Part shown: one piece after another, positions 31,529 through 46,000 of the stretch
Layout of the letters: each line of letters begins with the position of its first letter
How positions within the stretch are numbered: position 1 is the stretch's first letter
Origin: Anolis sagrei
Taxonomy: Eukaryota; Chordata; Lepidosauria; Squamata; Anolidae
Assembly (NCBI RefSeq): GCF_037176765.1
Contig: NC_090023.1
Coordinates: 53,150,866-53,214,865 of the forward strand
Length of the DNA stretch: 64,000 nucleotides
Direction of reading: 5' to 3'
Made by a program: the position numbers and the translations under genes
The notes under the pieces: generated by a model
The model's database searches: none
What the model saw: only the letters and a program-made list of their open reading frames with translations
What the model was told of the DNA's origin: nothing

Positions 31529-31802
31529 GTCTCTGGAGGTGGTGTGTATCTCAATTTCTAAGCCAAAGAGCCTGCGTTGTACGTAGAAACCTCCATGGTC
31601 ATGTGGCTGGCATGACTGCATGGAGCACCATTACCTATCCACAGACGCGGTATCTATTGATCTACTCACATTTATATATTTTTAAACTGCTAGGTTGGCA
31701 GAAGCTGGGCCTAACAGCAGGAGCTCACCCTGCTCCCCGGATTCAAACCACCAACCTATCGGTCAGCAAGTTTAGCAGCTCAGTTATTTAACCCACTGTG
31801 TT
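31529..31802 (-). mobile_element. Sauria SINE, 3'-shortened
   Basis: From CTCTGGAGGTGGTGTGTATC to the tRNA-like head ATTTAACCCACTGTGTTGCT; the CTTTACC tail is missing. Confidence 0.8.
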
Positions 31803-31805
31803 GCT

Positions 31806-31828
31806 GGGGGGGGGGGGGGCGGGGGGAG
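31806..31828. repeat. Poly-G tract
   Basis: G14, C, G6 at the SINE edge. Confidence 0.92.
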
Positions 31829-33380
31829 CTTTTTAAAGTGTAATTCCAGCCAAATACATATTTTTTTAAAAGCTTTGGATAGCATAGGGAAGAGTTAACA
31901 TTGTGGTGTCTGTTTTGCTGTCTGTGTTCCTGTTCAGAAGGTTTCATCTCATTTTATATCCCTGTGATCATTTGATTTTGAAAAATTTGGCTATCTGTGA
32001 AAACAAGGATTGGTGCTAACGCTTCAGTGGAGACACTGTTTCCCTATAATAAAGCTTTCAGGAGTGAATTTCCCTTCCAAGGGGTAGGTTTCTCTCCCCT
32101 CCTGTTGTCACACCCTCTTCTTAATTATGAGTTGCTATAAGTTGAATATTTGTAACTCAGGGGACCGCCTGTAATCCATTGTCAAATATAACTCATAGTT
32201 TTCAATGTAAAAAATGGTTTCTATTGGTTTTTTAAATTCTCATTTTCATCAATTGCCAAGCTAAGGAGAGAAACATCAAGAAAACAAAAGGCACCTGGTT
32301 TATTACATTATAAGAAGAATATCTGTCTCCTTTTCAGGTCCTTTTTCATTGTAGTGGAACAACCTTTGAGTGTAATGATTAATTCAGATAACAAAGCACG
32401 TTTTCCTTCTCTTTTAATCCCAAAGATCCTCATTTCAAGACAACAGCATTGTGGAATGCACCAGATTAATCCCGTTCACCGAAGATAAATTTAGTCCTCT
32501 GGTTTAAAAATCTTGTTTTGTTCTTGTCACAATCATAATCCTCTTTCCGACTCTCCTCCTTAAAAGCCACATTATTTCATTTCCTTGCTGGATTCTGTAA
32601 TGCAGATTGGGTCACTTACTCAATGTCCGGATATGTGTCAGACTTTGAGACCTCTGTTCTTTTTGACTCACTACTTAAGGGGCCCATTGAAGGAAGTGAT
32701 TATTGTTTCGTAGGGATTACATAAATATTTTGTGGAACCCCAGTCTATTACATTAGGTAACACGATTTTTGTTCCTGGGCTATACATGTCATTTCTTAAT
32801 TGGTTCTATCATAAAAACATGGAAAAAGCCATTCTTTAGAAGAGATACATCAATCTGTCACCCCTCTGAAATAACTTGAAACTCTGTTCAAAAGTATTAA
32901 TCAGGTAGTGCTGCACATGTTATACAGTCTTACTGCTCCCAATGAGTTCAGGGCTGAAGGAAAGACAAATGAAACAGAAGATAATGTACTAGATGCTGCA
33001 ATAAGTCAAGGCTGGAGAACCAGCAAGGTTTGAGTTCCGATTAGCAAGCATTGCTGCAATCTCGAAATTAAATGACTCAATTTCTAGTCAGAAACCTATT
33101 GACATGGAACGACCTAATGATAGATTGTGGAAATGCTACTTGCTTTTCGACACTAAAAAAAAATCTCACTCCTGCCCCACCTCACCCATACGCATATGAA
33201 GCAATGTTACAAAGCCATGGCCACTGTTTACAAACAGGGGACTGGAGAGGGGATATGTATGTGTGGGGGTGTGAAAAGTAGCAGCTACCATTGCCTTTCT
33301 TATCTCTTTGCTACTAACAGCAAGTTAAGAGGAGCAATTTAGATTTAGAAAGCAAATACACTTCATCTTTCAGAGCAGGG
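31829..33380. other. Intergenic, mostly unrecognised
   Basis: Only the 32757-32870 dispersed-family fragment can be named. Confidence 0.4.
32757..32870. repeat. Unclassified dispersed family, copy 2
   Basis: GTCATTTCTTAATTGGTTCT and ATCATAAAAACATGGAAAAA match copy 1; truncated after about 70 bp. Confidence 0.6.
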
Positions 33381-33608
33381 GTGGGCAAAGTGTGGGGTGT
33401 GTCTTTCTTGACCCTTTTGGCTCAAAAACATTGTTTTCCAAAATATACTTTTTGCTCACAAATGTTTAAGAGCAATTCTACTATGTTTTGGGGGTGGGTC
33501 ATTTTAGGTCCAGAAAAGCCTTACTTATAATGTAAAACTATAACTGACCTCTGGGTCATTTCCTGCTATAAAAATGGCCAAGAAGGCACTTGGGAGACAT
33601 CTTGCAGC
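33378..33608. mobile_element. hAT-like fragment
   Basis: Starts GAGCAGGGGTGGGCAAAGTG, the left terminus of a common hAT family; no right terminus found. Confidence 0.4.
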
Positions 33609-33667
33609 AGAATCCATCCATCCATCCATGCTTCTTTCCATCCATGCTTCTTTCCATCCATCTATCT
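33609..33667. repeat. (ATCC)n microsatellite
   Basis: ATCC units interleaved with GCTTCTTTCC. A second (CATC)n patch lies at 34070-34112. Confidence 0.92.
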
Positions 33668-34130
33668 TTATTTAGGTGATCCTTTGTAGCTCGAGGATGA
33701 TGGTCTTCCAGATGTGGTGTCTTGGCAGTGGGTCCGTAGGTGGCTGTGGAGCTCTATTCTTGATCCACATGTTCTCCCACAGTGAGGACATCGGTTTCCA
33801 GGCAGAAGGCAGTCCTGGCCAGGGTTGGCTTGATGTGCCTTTCTCTTGGTACGTTTCTCCCTTTCGCCTTCCATTTGTGCCTCTTCAAATTCTGCAGCAC
33901 TGCTGGTCACAGCTGACTTCTAGTTAGAGTGCTCAAGGGTCAGGGCTTCCCAGTTCTATGCCACAGTTTTTAAGGTGGGCTTTCAGCCCATCTTTAAATC
34001 TCTTTTCCTGTCCACCAACATTCTGTTCCCCGTTCTTGAGTTCAGAGAAGAGTAACTGCGCTGGACTGACCACATCCATCCATCCATCCACCCTTTTTTC
34101 CATCCATCCATCAATTTTTCCACTCAACTT
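33668..34130 (-). mobile_element. LINE ORF2 C-terminal tail
   Basis: Reads LLFSELKNGEQNVGGQEKRF, KDGLKAHLKNCGI, then SSAAEFEEAQMEGEREKRTK and a Cys2-His2 finger CPHCGRTCGSRIELHSHLRTH: the well-known C-terminal region of a vertebrate LINE reverse transcriptase. One or two frame changes separate the parts. Confidence 0.8.
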
Positions 34131-34754
34131 CAGACTCATTAAAACTGAAATCCTGTATACATTTCCTTAGCAAAAAGTCCCACTGAACTCAACGTACCTT
34201 ATCCCCAAATAGGTCTGTCTGCATTGCAAATAATTTTGTGTTGGTCTTTCAGTTTCACCTGTCTCTTTGGGTCGGTGTAGGAATAAGCAGGGTAACAACT
34301 ATGGCCATATAATTTTCCCACATTGCCTGTCGCAATCTTCAATCTATGCCCCCTAAGAATACTGAAGAAAAATATTTATTTTTCTCATTAAAGAATAAAC
34401 CACCACCATATCAACCAATAAAAAAGACAGGCAAAAAATTTATCCATAACACTGTCTCATATAACACTTTGGGGGACGAAAATAAAGCACACCACAAAAG
34501 GTGTATTTTATACCTGAATCAGCAAACTATGCCACTGGAATATGTATTAAACCATGTCAATCTGTTCATCTATTTTAGATGACTGGCAGGGTCTCAAGTA
34601 CAAATTCAACTGCAGATATCACATATTGAACCTGTCACTCTATGTACTGTATGTAAATAAAGTGTTCTACCACTGTCCTATAATCCCTCCTTAAGGGATT
34701 ATGAATAAATCATAAACTGATAGAGCAGTGTATGCGAGGGGGAAAGGGGACACT
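34131..34754. other. Intergenic, nothing recognised
   Basis: A 78-codon + frame at 34346-34582 shows no domain. Confidence 0.4.
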
Positions 34755-35218
34755 CAAATCCATGCTGATCACTTTCTACTGCTGTGCTATAGAGTGTCCA
34801 AACCTACTGCATTTGCTCACGGTTTGGTAACTGTATAGTGGCAGATAGGAAGGCGCTCCAATGGATCACCACTACTGCAAGAGAATCACTGGTTGCCCAC
34901 TCCTCTCTTTGGAAGAACTTTAGAAGTCCTGCAGACCTAAGAAAGCTCAAAGTATTCCTGGGAATCCATCTCATCCAGCATATTCTTTTTAAAAAAAATA
35001 TTGCCATCAGGCAGACGGTACAGGATGACAAAGACAAGGACAGACAGACTGAGAGATAGCTTTTATCCTAGAGCTGTAACTATATTGAACCCCATGGCTT
35101 CACATTGATGTGGCATTGGGGGCTGTGTGGTGGTGGTTGGAGTGTCGAGGGATGGGAGTGTTGATTTTGTGATGTGTGTTGGGAAAAGCATTTTGTTGTA
35201 CAATGACAATATAGTCTA
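34755..35218 (+). mobile_element. LINE 3' end (Rex/L2-like)
   Basis: Reads NCIVADRKALQWITTTARES, HSSLWKNFRSPADLRKLKVF, KDKDRQTER, the thumb-region tail of a LINE, followed by a 3' UTR ending TTTTGTTGTACAATGACAAT. Confidence 0.7.
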
Positions 35219-35283
35219 TTCTGTTCCCTTGGGTCTGAACTCTATAGAGTTTGAATACAATGCACAATTACCTTCATGATATT

Positions 35284-35860
35284 CCAAACAATGTGTTGTC
35301 AAATGCTTTCATGGCTGGAATCACTGGGTTCTGTGAGTTTTCCGGGTTGTATGGCCATGCTCCAGAAGCATTGTCTCCTGACAGTTTGTCTGCATCTATG
35401 ACAGGCATCCTCAGAGGTTGTGAGGTCTGTTGAAAACTAGGCAAGTGGGGTTTATATATCTGTGGAAAGTCCAGGGTGGGAGAAAGAACTCTTGTCTGTT
35501 TGAGGCAAGTGTTAATGTAGAAGTTAGACACCTTGATTAGCACTGAATGGTCTTGCAGATTCAAGGACTGGCTGCTTACTGCCTAGGGGAATCCTTTGTT
35601 AGGAGGTGTTAGCTGGCACTGATTGTTTTGTCTTGAATTATCCTGTTTTCTGAGTGTTGTTCTTTAAAATCAGTAAATAAAAAACAACACTCCCACCCTG
35701 GACTTTTCACTGATATATAAACCCCTCTTGCCTAGTTTCCAACAGACCTCACAACCTCTGAGGATGCCTGCCATAGATGTGGGTGAAAAGTCAGGAGAGA
35801 ATGCTTCTGGAACATGGTCATACAGCCCAGAAAACTCACAGCAACTCAGTGATTCCGAAC
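35284..35860. mobile_element. Two Penelope-like pieces in inverted order
   Basis: 35284-35676 runs one way (TGTCAAATGCTTTCATGGCT ... TCCTGTTTTCTGAGTGTTGT) and 35682-35860 the other (ACAACACTCCCACCCTGGAC ... AACTCACAGCAACTCAGTGA). The two share GACCTCACAACCTCTGAGGA-type sequence in opposite senses. Confidence 0.6.
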
Positions 35861-35869
35861 AGTTTTCCA

Positions 35870-36643
35870 GAATTATCCAAAAGGTTTTTAAAACAAATAC
35901 TAGACCATATGGGGTCCTTGATCCAACCTAGCCAAAACTTCTCGTTCTCTTAGAGACCCATTTATCAACACATTTCCGTAGCTTTCTAAAGTTATTTCCT
36001 TGGCCACACTGGGTGGAGGCTGGACACTGTGGTTAAAAACCTTACTTCCCAAACTCTGTACCTTTCTTATTTTGTGCAATGTTTCCTACAACCTGATTGT
36101 TTCACAGTATCCCTGTAGCCTAAAGAAACTCTTGTAAAGGATAAATGTCAAATTACGTCTCAGTCTTTCTGATGTGGTACGCTGGGTATTTGTAATGAAC
36201 TTGCATCCTAAGAAAAACAGGATTAAATGTTGCATCCGAACAATGAAGGAAATGATTCACTCACCCTTTCAGTAATATAGCCCACTCAATGGAATTAATT
36301 TGGTAGTAAATGATGAGTCAGCCGAAAACAAGCATGCAAGTTCCCCTTTCCAAAGGACATCAGAAACAAAGTAATATTAGAACTAAGTGGAACTTAAATC
36401 CCCACTGACTTGAATTCTTTTGAACCTTGTTAAAAAACCATGATCCTTTTTTAAAAAAAAAAGATTTTGGAGCTGAGAAAACAGACCAAGACCATAAAGA
36501 TAATTATAATATTCTTCCCACTTCCATGTTGTAGTCTGGCAATATGAAATACTGACTCCACCATGAAAAATAACAGTGTTGTTCTTTGTATTTTGCCACA
36601 TCCTCAAGTTCTAGACTTGAACTGTAAAATGGAAATCTGTTCT
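35870..36643 (-). other. POGLUT1 3' UTR and downstream
   Basis: No AATAAA or ATTAAA on the - strand within 600 bp of the stop, so the cleavage site cannot be placed. No repeat recognised. Confidence 0.4.
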
Positions 36644-36800
36644 TTATAATTCTGTTTTCAAGCGTTTAGGAGAAATCTCATTGTAGTGCTTCTTCCGTTT
36701 GACTTTGTAAGTCAGAGCTTTGGAGTAATCAGTCAAAAGTTTCTGCCAGTAGCAAGAGATGTCCTCCATTCGCAAGTGGTCCATGATAAACTGGCGACCC
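36644..36800 (-). CDS. POGLUT1: POGLUT1 exon 11 with stop
   Basis: 157 bp coding; acceptor ttgtcttgcctctag. Encodes [20 protein letters not shown], a basic segment and the C terminus RLKTEL; TAA at 36644-36646. Confidence 0.98.
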
Positions 36801-39800
36801 CTAGAGGCAAGACAAAGAAATGCAAAATGTCAACACTTGTTTTCCGAACTCAAACAGTGCGGTACAATTGAAAAGCAGCTTCATCTTTCTAGAGGACGCA
36901 GTCCCACAATGTCTTAGGATTATTTGCGGAAACACGTTGAAATTAAATTGAAATACAACTCAGGTGTATTCATAATCAGAAATATCAGTAAGACTCGTTT
37001 CCAATAAAACAAACAAGTCAGTGGTATGTTGTAAAGGTTACATGAGAAAGGTGGCATTACGCGAACCTTACGGCAGCCTATGACATGATGCAACATAGGA
37101 AACTGCTGTATAAAGTCTACCATATCACCTGGGACTATGATTTTACAAAAACTATCCAGACCCCGCTAGAAAACCAAAGCTTCTATATGAAGTTCCAGGG
37201 CAGGAAAAGTAGATGGAGGAGGCAAAACCATGGTCTACCTCAAGGCAGCATGTTTGCACCGACCTTGTTTAACATTTTTACTAATAATCAGCCGCAGCTA
37301 CTACTCACAAAACACTGTGCAAACACCAATTACAAAGCAGCTGCATGCAGTAACATCTTACGGAAGCTTAGTAATAGCATATGACGGAACAGACCCTGGC
37401 CTTGTCTTACTCAACTATTAATAGGGTTATTAATAAACAGATAATTTGTTTTGGAGAAGAATTTTTTTATTGGAAACTACATTAACTAATTACTTGTGTG
37501 GAAAAATCTGGAAGACTGTGCATAGTAACGGAAGAATTTGAAGTAATTTAGATAGGAAATTAACTGTTTTGCCTCTTGTGTCATGTAATAATATTCTAAT
37601 ATTCCCCACCTGCAAATGCACACTGGCATGTATGAATTAAAAAGCCAGAAATATTATCGTTTATATATAGAATGTTGCTTTGTTGATATACAAAGGAGAG
37701 TCAGTGTGATGTAATAGTTTGAGAACTATCTGGTCCACAATTCCAGATACCAAGATTCGATTCTCTGCTTGGCCATGGAAAGCCCTGGGTTTGCTTGGAT
37801 AAAGCCACACTCTTACTCTTGGAAATCTGTGATTGCCATAAGTTGGAAATAACTTGAAGGTCCACAACAACAATTTATGAATTAGCATTTTCCATCTTTA
37901 AAGAATCTGAACAATAGCATCCCAGATTATTCTCATGTGGCATCCCAGATTATTCTCATTCTCATGGGTTTATATTCAAAATCTTTTAACTACCAAGCTA
38001 TGTTCCTACCAATGATGAAAAACACAAAACTTACCGTTCTGAAATTTCTTTAGCCACATCATCATTTTCTTTCACAAACTCCAATAGCTCCCTGAAATGA
38101 CATAAGCAAGTTACCACATGCTGCATCAACATGTGGTTCAGAGGATGGCTAGTCAGGTCCTTGGAGCTGCAGGACAGGTGGACAATTGAGATCAAAACAA
38201 GATGCACAAGTCTCTTTCTCTGCAGCTCTAAAACTACTGGAAGGATTTAGTAACATCCATTCTTTTTACTGGATCACATTCTGAAGATGTATCAGCAGTC
38301 CAAGAATGGAAACTGAAAATATTCCTTTCCACTATTGTACTGATAGCTGATTTGTCCAATTCATCTCCTGATGGACAGAGAAACTTTCGCTATAAGATTA
38401 TTATCTGTGTCAGCAGCGACTTGAAAAACTGCAAGTCGCTTCTGGTGTGAAAGAATTGGCCATTTGAAAGGACGTTGCCCAGGAGACACTTGGATGTTTT
38501 GATGTTTTACCATCCTGTGGGAGGCTTCTCTCATGTCCTTGCATGGGGAGCTGGAGCTGACAAAGGGAGCTAATCTGCATTCTCCCCGGATTTGTATCTC
38601 TGACCTGTCAGTCTTCAATCCTTCTGGCACAAGGGTTTAACCCATTGCACCATCGGGGACTCCTTTCACTATAAGGTGGTTGATTAGGGGTTGAATTGGA
38701 TTAAAAAAAACTATCAATACAATAATGAAAAGGAATATTTTCAGTTTCCATTGCTGGGCTGAACCTAGAACATACCTGAAACCATGGATATTACAAAATG
38801 CAAGTAAATTATGTGACTTCTGGTCTCAGCACCATGAAGTTGCTGTGGAGGACCTAGAGATCCCTATGTAACTATCCTCTATGAGTCTGTTAGGTCCGCC
38901 ACATGACTCTATGATAACTTCAGAGATAATTTATAATGTATCTGAAGGATCTAGGAAATTTCTAGAGGAATAATTTTCCTTTGGGCAAAGGTAAGTGAAA
39001 CTGCGTTCACAGGTTTCTTACTGTATCTGGAGGACCAATGTTTAGAGCACCACATTACAACGCATGGCCTGGGGTGCCTAATACTTCAAAAGTGGTCCCC
39101 ACCCACATTGTACCCAAGACCTATTACTATATAAAAATACTACATATATATTTTAATGCACTAACACCAGAAAATTTGAGTTACATGGTAGCATATAAAT
39201 GTACACACAGTGGTTAGTAAAACACTGTGGCTTCTATTTCTCACCTCACATCAGAGAGATCTGATTTGACTGGGATGTAGTGAACCCAAGGTTTTAGTTG
39301 GGAGTAGAAGAATTCCTGCCAGTCTTCTCCAACATGAAATACCAGTGAGCCACACAGGAAGAGATGCTTGAAGCGGAAACTGGCTGCTACACCTCGGAAG
39401 TTGAAAAGGTATCTGAATAACAGCAATAATCAAGATGCTATTTTAGAATATCATGTTGAATTTGATAATTAGCATATTTCATTTAGCATCCAACTAAAAA
39501 ATCAGTAAAACTGGATGGCAATTTTCTTCTTTTATGCCAGACTGAGCAGAGTATGGTCCCGGGACCTCATTGGCCCAGATGTCTGTTTTTACGGCCCTCA
39601 ACCACCCCTAAGTCTCTCAACTAGTGTTGCAAATCTGTCATGAATAAACATTTTACAAATATAGATGATGGAGCAACAGCATCACCCGTGGCTGAATGCA
39701 AGCACAACTTCCAAAGTGCCAAAAAAAGTGTCAACACAACATACCTCCTTTGTGTTCTGTCTCTGTCCTGTCTATTCAAAATTGCATTGAATGTTTGTGT

Positions 39801-41017
39801 ACGTGTACTGTGATCTGCCCTGAGTCCCCTTGGGAAGATAGGGCAGAATATAAATAAAGTGTTGTTGATGGTGTTATTATTTTCTGTGAAAGATTAACCA
39901 ACTCAAAGCTTTTAAAGAATTCTATCTTTACCATATGTTGGAAATATTTCAAATATTAATGCTATTTATTAAAGTGTTTCTTCAGTACAGTTTTAAAACC
40001 GTGAAAGTTTCCAACTGTTAAAATGAAGAAAAAAACAAGCTATCTCTTTTCCTTTTCAAAAATTTTCATTGCACTTTAGTTCTTCTTTTCTGGTGTGAGG
40101 ACTCTTGAGAAGTAGTTTCTCAAAATCATCACTTAGTTCTCTGAAATATAAGGGAACTGGCCTGTCAAATTAAAAGAGTACAATTCATTTAGCAACAGGA
40201 GTCATACATTTGTATAATTTTTGGACCTGTACCCAAAAATGTTTCTGTGGACTCCTCAGCACAGACAATCAAGAGTGACCTTCTTTAATGCTCTGTCTAA
40301 TTCTTCATTCCAGAAATCTACCAGGGTTTCAACAGGATCTGGTGCCAAAGCAACAGGAAACATATATTGTTGAAGGCTTTCATGGCCGGAATCACTGGGT
40401 TGTTGTAGGTTTTTTCGGGCTATAGAACATGGCCACATTGCTCTAAAAAAAACTACAACCCAACAGGAAACACTCCAAAAAGGATAAAAAAGCCATTTAG
40501 ATACACCAGTATCCTGGGGATTATATTAATGGGCCCTGGGCCCACTTCTGCAGAGGCTCTGAATTTAGTGAGTAGTCTGTGACAGTGGTTCCCAACTTTT
40601 GATCCTCAAGGTGTTTCAGACTTTAGCTTCCAGAAACCAGTTAGCTTGGCTAACAGTCAGGAATTCTGGGAGCCTAAGCCCCAAATACCTGGATATCCAA
40701 AGACCTATGACAACTAAACTGAAAAGCTCCTTCATACCAAGATCACAATCATCCTGTCCAGTGCAGGAAGGGATGCCCAGAATGTTTTAATTAGGAATTT
40801 TAAACTCACGTGCTGTGTTTTAATCCCTGTTCTTTGTAATTTAATATGCATTTCATTGAAATAAGTTTTAATATGTCTATTTTATAGAAATACATTTTAG
40901 TATGACTATTTATACAACCTTTATAATGTTTGTGTGTTTTAACGATGCTGTAACCCACCTTGAGCCATGAGGAGAGATAGGTAAGACATAGAATTATTAG
41001 TGTTGTTGTTGTTGTTA

Positions 41018-41056
<39 letters not shown>

Positions 41057-42979
41057 CATTATTATTATTATGTGGCCTGTAGAATAGGTAGATTGGTGCA
41101 GATTCATAGTCATCATAGGTGGTCATTATGTGGCTGGCATGACTGCATGGAGTGTTGTTACCTATTGATCTATTCATATTTGCATGTTTTTTAACTGCTA
41201 GGCTGGCAGAAGCTTGGGCTAACAGTGGGAGCTCACCCCACTCCCTGGATTTGAATCACCGACCTTTTGGTCAAGTTCAACAGTTCGATGCTTTAACTCG
41301 CTGTGCCACTGGGAGCGCCATAATCTTCATAGAAGACATGAAATCACAAGCTGCTGTTAATGGATAAATTTTAGCATGGATATCAAAGTTCCCCAGCAAA
41401 GCACACTGAAAGGACTTCAGCATCACCACTAAAACCAATGTCACCAGCTCAGGAAAGAAGACTTTTGAGCAGAACCTCTCTTCAGTCCTGGTCACCCACT
41501 TTGAAAAAAATGGTGGAGAGGGGTGGCTAGAGCAGAAGAGATGGAAACAAACAGTGGCAGGGAGGAAGACAGATGAAGGCAGCTACAGAGGGAAGATGTA
41601 GAACTGGAACTAAGCTGAAAGGGGGGGGGGGACACAATTCATAGAAAGCAATCCTACATTTTGGAGCAGCAGTGACAGTTCCACAACACCCTGAAAGGTT
41701 CTTTCAAGTTTTCATACCATCTGAATGCTTGAGAATAACAGAAAGGTTATTCACAATATATTGTTTAAAGATGTAACTAAAAATTAGAAAATTCTAAACA
41801 TCCTCGAGAGAAATGGTTCTGGTTGTGTTCTAAGAACATTCTTGTCCTCTTGGAAATATTTTTATCTCATCTCTCATCACTAAACTGAACTACCCATATT
41901 TATTTGATTTCTATCAAGGAGGGTGAATTATTTCTCCCAGAAGCCTGTGTTTTTCCTAAATAACTTAATGAGCCCCTTTGTAGTATTTAACACCAACAAC
42001 TAAACCTTCAAAATACACAACAACAGCATGATGTATGATGTTTTTATGGGTGGTTTAAAAGTTTTATTATAGTTTAATACATGTTTTAGGTTATGTAACG
42101 GCAACTACTAATATTTGGTCTGGGCTTTAACACAGCAGGTTAACCACCAGCTGCAAAAAATCTTGCCAATCAAAAGGTTGGCAGTTCGAAGTCCGGTTCG
42201 GGGGTAAGCACCCAACCTTCAGCCCAGCTCACTGCCCACCTAGCAGATCGAAAACAGATTTTTTTTTGTTGTGTCAGGAGTGACTCCTGGTGTGAGAGAA
42301 TTGGCTGTCTGCAAGGACATTGCCCAGGGGACGCCTGGATGATTTGATGTTTTTATCATCCTTATGGGAGGCTTCTCTCATGTCCCCACATGAGGAACTG
42401 GAGCTGATAGAGGGAGCTCATCCGCCTCTCCCCGGATTCGAACTTGTGACCTGTCGGTCTTCAGATGTGAGTAGATAAATAGGTACAGCTTAAGCGGGGA
42501 GGTATTTTAATGGCCCCATAAGGAAATACCAGAAAAATGCCAGTAATTCGATCAAAGTAGGAAATCTGTGAACAGGGCTCTTCAGCATGGAGAATGGAGT
42601 GGCAGTATCCCTCCGCTGCTGGAAACTAGCACAACCTCCAAGACACCGAAGATGGTAAAAGTCTATACACATCTATCTATGTACTGTGCCTGTCCTGTCA
42701 GTGTATAATGGCATTAAATGTTTGCTGTGCATGTGTTCAGTGATTTGCCCTGACTCCCCTTCAGTGTGAGAAGGGCAGAATATAAATACTGTAACTAAAT
42801 AATAAATATTTGGTTTTAAATATTTTAACATTTATTATGCATATTTTATCTGCTGTAAGCCACCTTGGACCCTTAGGTGGGGAAAGGCGAGGTATTAATT
42901 TCTCAAATAAATAAATATTATTACTATTACTAGCCATACCCTGCCACGCATTGCTGTGGCTCAGTCTGTGTATGTGTGC

Positions 42980-43041
<62 letters not shown>

Positions 43042-46000
43042 TTTTGTGCATGTGTTGTAATGTTATTCTTTTTGCTTTTTAAGTCTCTTCTGCTGTGTTG
43101 TTCAGTGTTTTTATGAGTGGTGGTCACTCATTGGCCTGATAGGTGTGTTGTGTCCAAATTTGGTGCCAATGCGTCCAGTAGTTTTTGAGTTATGTTAATC
43201 TCACAAATGAACATTATATTTTTATTTATATAGATTTGCCTCATATTTTTGTCAGTTCACACATCCCCAAGACAGTTACAGAGGGCAGAAAATGGGTAGA
43301 CCAACTGCTACTGTTCACTCCAATACATTTGTTATGACAGCCTTGGTAAATATGGTACTTGCCTGTATTACATAACTATTTGTATTTATGCTTTTAAAAG
43401 ATATGCAGGATACTATAATGATTAAAGATTACAGAAGGATCTTATGTCTCCTTTGTGGCAGTGGACTCTATGAATAGAGTCACCCAGCATCAAAAACTAA
43501 AAATTCAGCAGCACCTATGGCAGTGTTCATATTTCTTCTTGGTTATAAGTAAATAAGAATCCTCGCCCCCAGGGAATCAATATAAATAAGTGAACACAGT
43601 GTTAAAATACATTTATATCAACCTTAAGATATATTACAGATAAAACCCCATTAGCACCTAAGCGCTTGCATCCGTAGAGTAGGTTTCTCCTGTTGGCAGG
43701 AGCAAAATTACAAGGTGCACTGTAAAAACACAAATGAGGCAGGAGCTGCTACACTGAGATAGACCTGCCTAGTTTTAAAAAATGGCTAATTTCTATTCCA
43801 GGTGTCTTTTTCCTCTTCTCAAGAGACCCTGGGGAAGTCATTAAACATACCAGCATCCCAGCATCACCGTCTATATATAGCAACAAAATCTCTCTCCGAG
43901 ATACTCTAGGGAGCATGAGACGACAGAGTGCCTTAGGTATCGGAGGGAGCATAATCATATCAGCTACTTATTATCACTGAGTGGTGCACAGGGGATAGAG
44001 GGATTCTTTGGGATTCCTCAGATGAATTATAATAACGTACAGAGAAATAAGCCAGACAGGATTTCATAAGAGGTGGAAGGGGAAAATAGTTCAAGGTGCC
44101 ACATACTGTAGTAAAGGGAGGTGGGAAAATGGAAGTTACACACCACCAACACAGCTATCGACATCCGAGAGAGAGAGAGAGAGAATGTGTGTGTGTCTCT
44201 GAGGGAAGAGCAGATAGTGAGCCGTGTTTTGGGAATCACTCTTGACTCCTTGAATGCTTTAAAGGCGTATGTGAGGACATTTGTTTGTTTTTAATTGTGT
44301 GTCTGATCCACATGGGAATAAATTGGAGGATATCACAATGGATTATGAAGCTCTGGATAGGAAGCAAGTCATCATTTCAACTTTCCTCCCAGTTGAGGGA
44401 GATAGCCAAGAAGGGAGAGAAGAAGAATTTAGCTTCTTGGACCACAGTCGACAGTTTCATGAAGATTGACTTCTGGCAAGTGATGGGCTGTACTTCACAC
44501 CAGTGGCTACGAAGATTTTTCCTATTTTTTCTGATCATTAAGGCTTTAAACAAAGCTATCAGAGGGAGGAAGTATTCTGGAGGGCAGCAGTTGATCGAAT
44601 GCTGGAGATACTAGTCCAAATGTTATAGAGAGAACTGGGAAATAATACAAAAACATAACTGTGGAAGGAAAAAAAACTAGAAATGACATGGATCTCTTCC
44701 AACTCTATGATTCTTTTTTTTTTTAATTTCAGGAATGACTTGGGAAACTGCATGTTGCTTCTGGTGTGAGAGAATTGGCCATCTGCTAGCACACCGCCCA
44801 GGGGATGCCTGGATGAGTTACCATCTTGTGGGAGGCTTCTCTCATGTCCTTGCATGAGAAGCTGGAGCTGACAGAAGGGAGCTCACCCTGCTCCCCGGAT
44901 TTGAACCGCCGAGCTGTCGGTCAGCAGTCCTGCCAGCACAAGGGTTTAATACATTGCACAACCGGGGGCTCCTTATGAATCTATGACCTCATCCTATGAG
45001 CAAAAAAAAAATCCAAAAAAACCCCCCAAACTATTGCAGAATTCCTTCTTCTACTACAATGCACAAGCAAATGTCAAAGGTGATTAGTAACATTAAACAG
45101 AGATTGAATCTTAGGATATATAAGAAAAAAAGGTTATTGCACAATAAGTTGGACTCAAGCTCTCTTTCACATCAAGTTTGCCGTATTATTCAAGTTCTTA
45201 CTCCTCTGGGTTAACACCAAGAGCTTGAGGATAAGAGGGATTAAGCAAAAGTACTGGCACACAAGGAATTACAATGGTTTAGCGATGTGCTATAAACTTT
45301 TCAATATCCATTTCAGTGTAATAGAGACATGAGTCACAGCAGATTCTATGTGGAGTGTTCAAACCGCCATATTGCTAACCAGAAGAAAGTTAGTTAGCTC
45401 ACATGAGAACTGAAGTGTTATCAAATTCAATTTCCAATAATTTCTAATCAAAATCGATTACTTACTTGTATTTACAATGGTCTATTAGTGAAATTTCCTT
45501 AGCAGGAGGTTCCCCAAGGGTATCCTAAAAAAGAGAGATCATATTGTGATTTGAAATCATCTTCCTACAGACCACAATCACCAATTGCTTTCTATAGGAC
45601 ACAAAGTAAAGGACATATATACTAGTCCTTTACTTTCTTACAGGGTACTCCTAGACCTTGGTATCAAGTCCTATTGAGCTCACGTGAACTAATTTCACAG
45701 TAAATAAGCTCTACATATAAACGGTTTCGTATATGAGTGCAAAAAGGACCCCACTTTGTAGTGATTATGTCTACATGAAGCTTTGTGCTTCGTTGAATGA
45801 CAGTGGACGCATCCAATGCCCTTTCCGCACAAACAAGCTACAGCTGTGCATCATTTTCTCAGAATGCAGAGCATTTCCTAGAATAAGAATGGTCATTTAG
45901 AAACTCTTCATCTTCTCACACTTATGGCAACTAAAATGTGAATTTAACAATTGGTGTTTATGCCTCCTACACCATGAAATCCAGACATCCCAGATCACTT

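Noticed and set aside
41000-41194. Poly-Tyr/poly-Asn frames
   Set aside because: Translation of a (TTA)n microsatellite.
42761-43127. Leu-Ser repeat frame
   Set aside because: Translation of the (GA)n tract in a Helitron.
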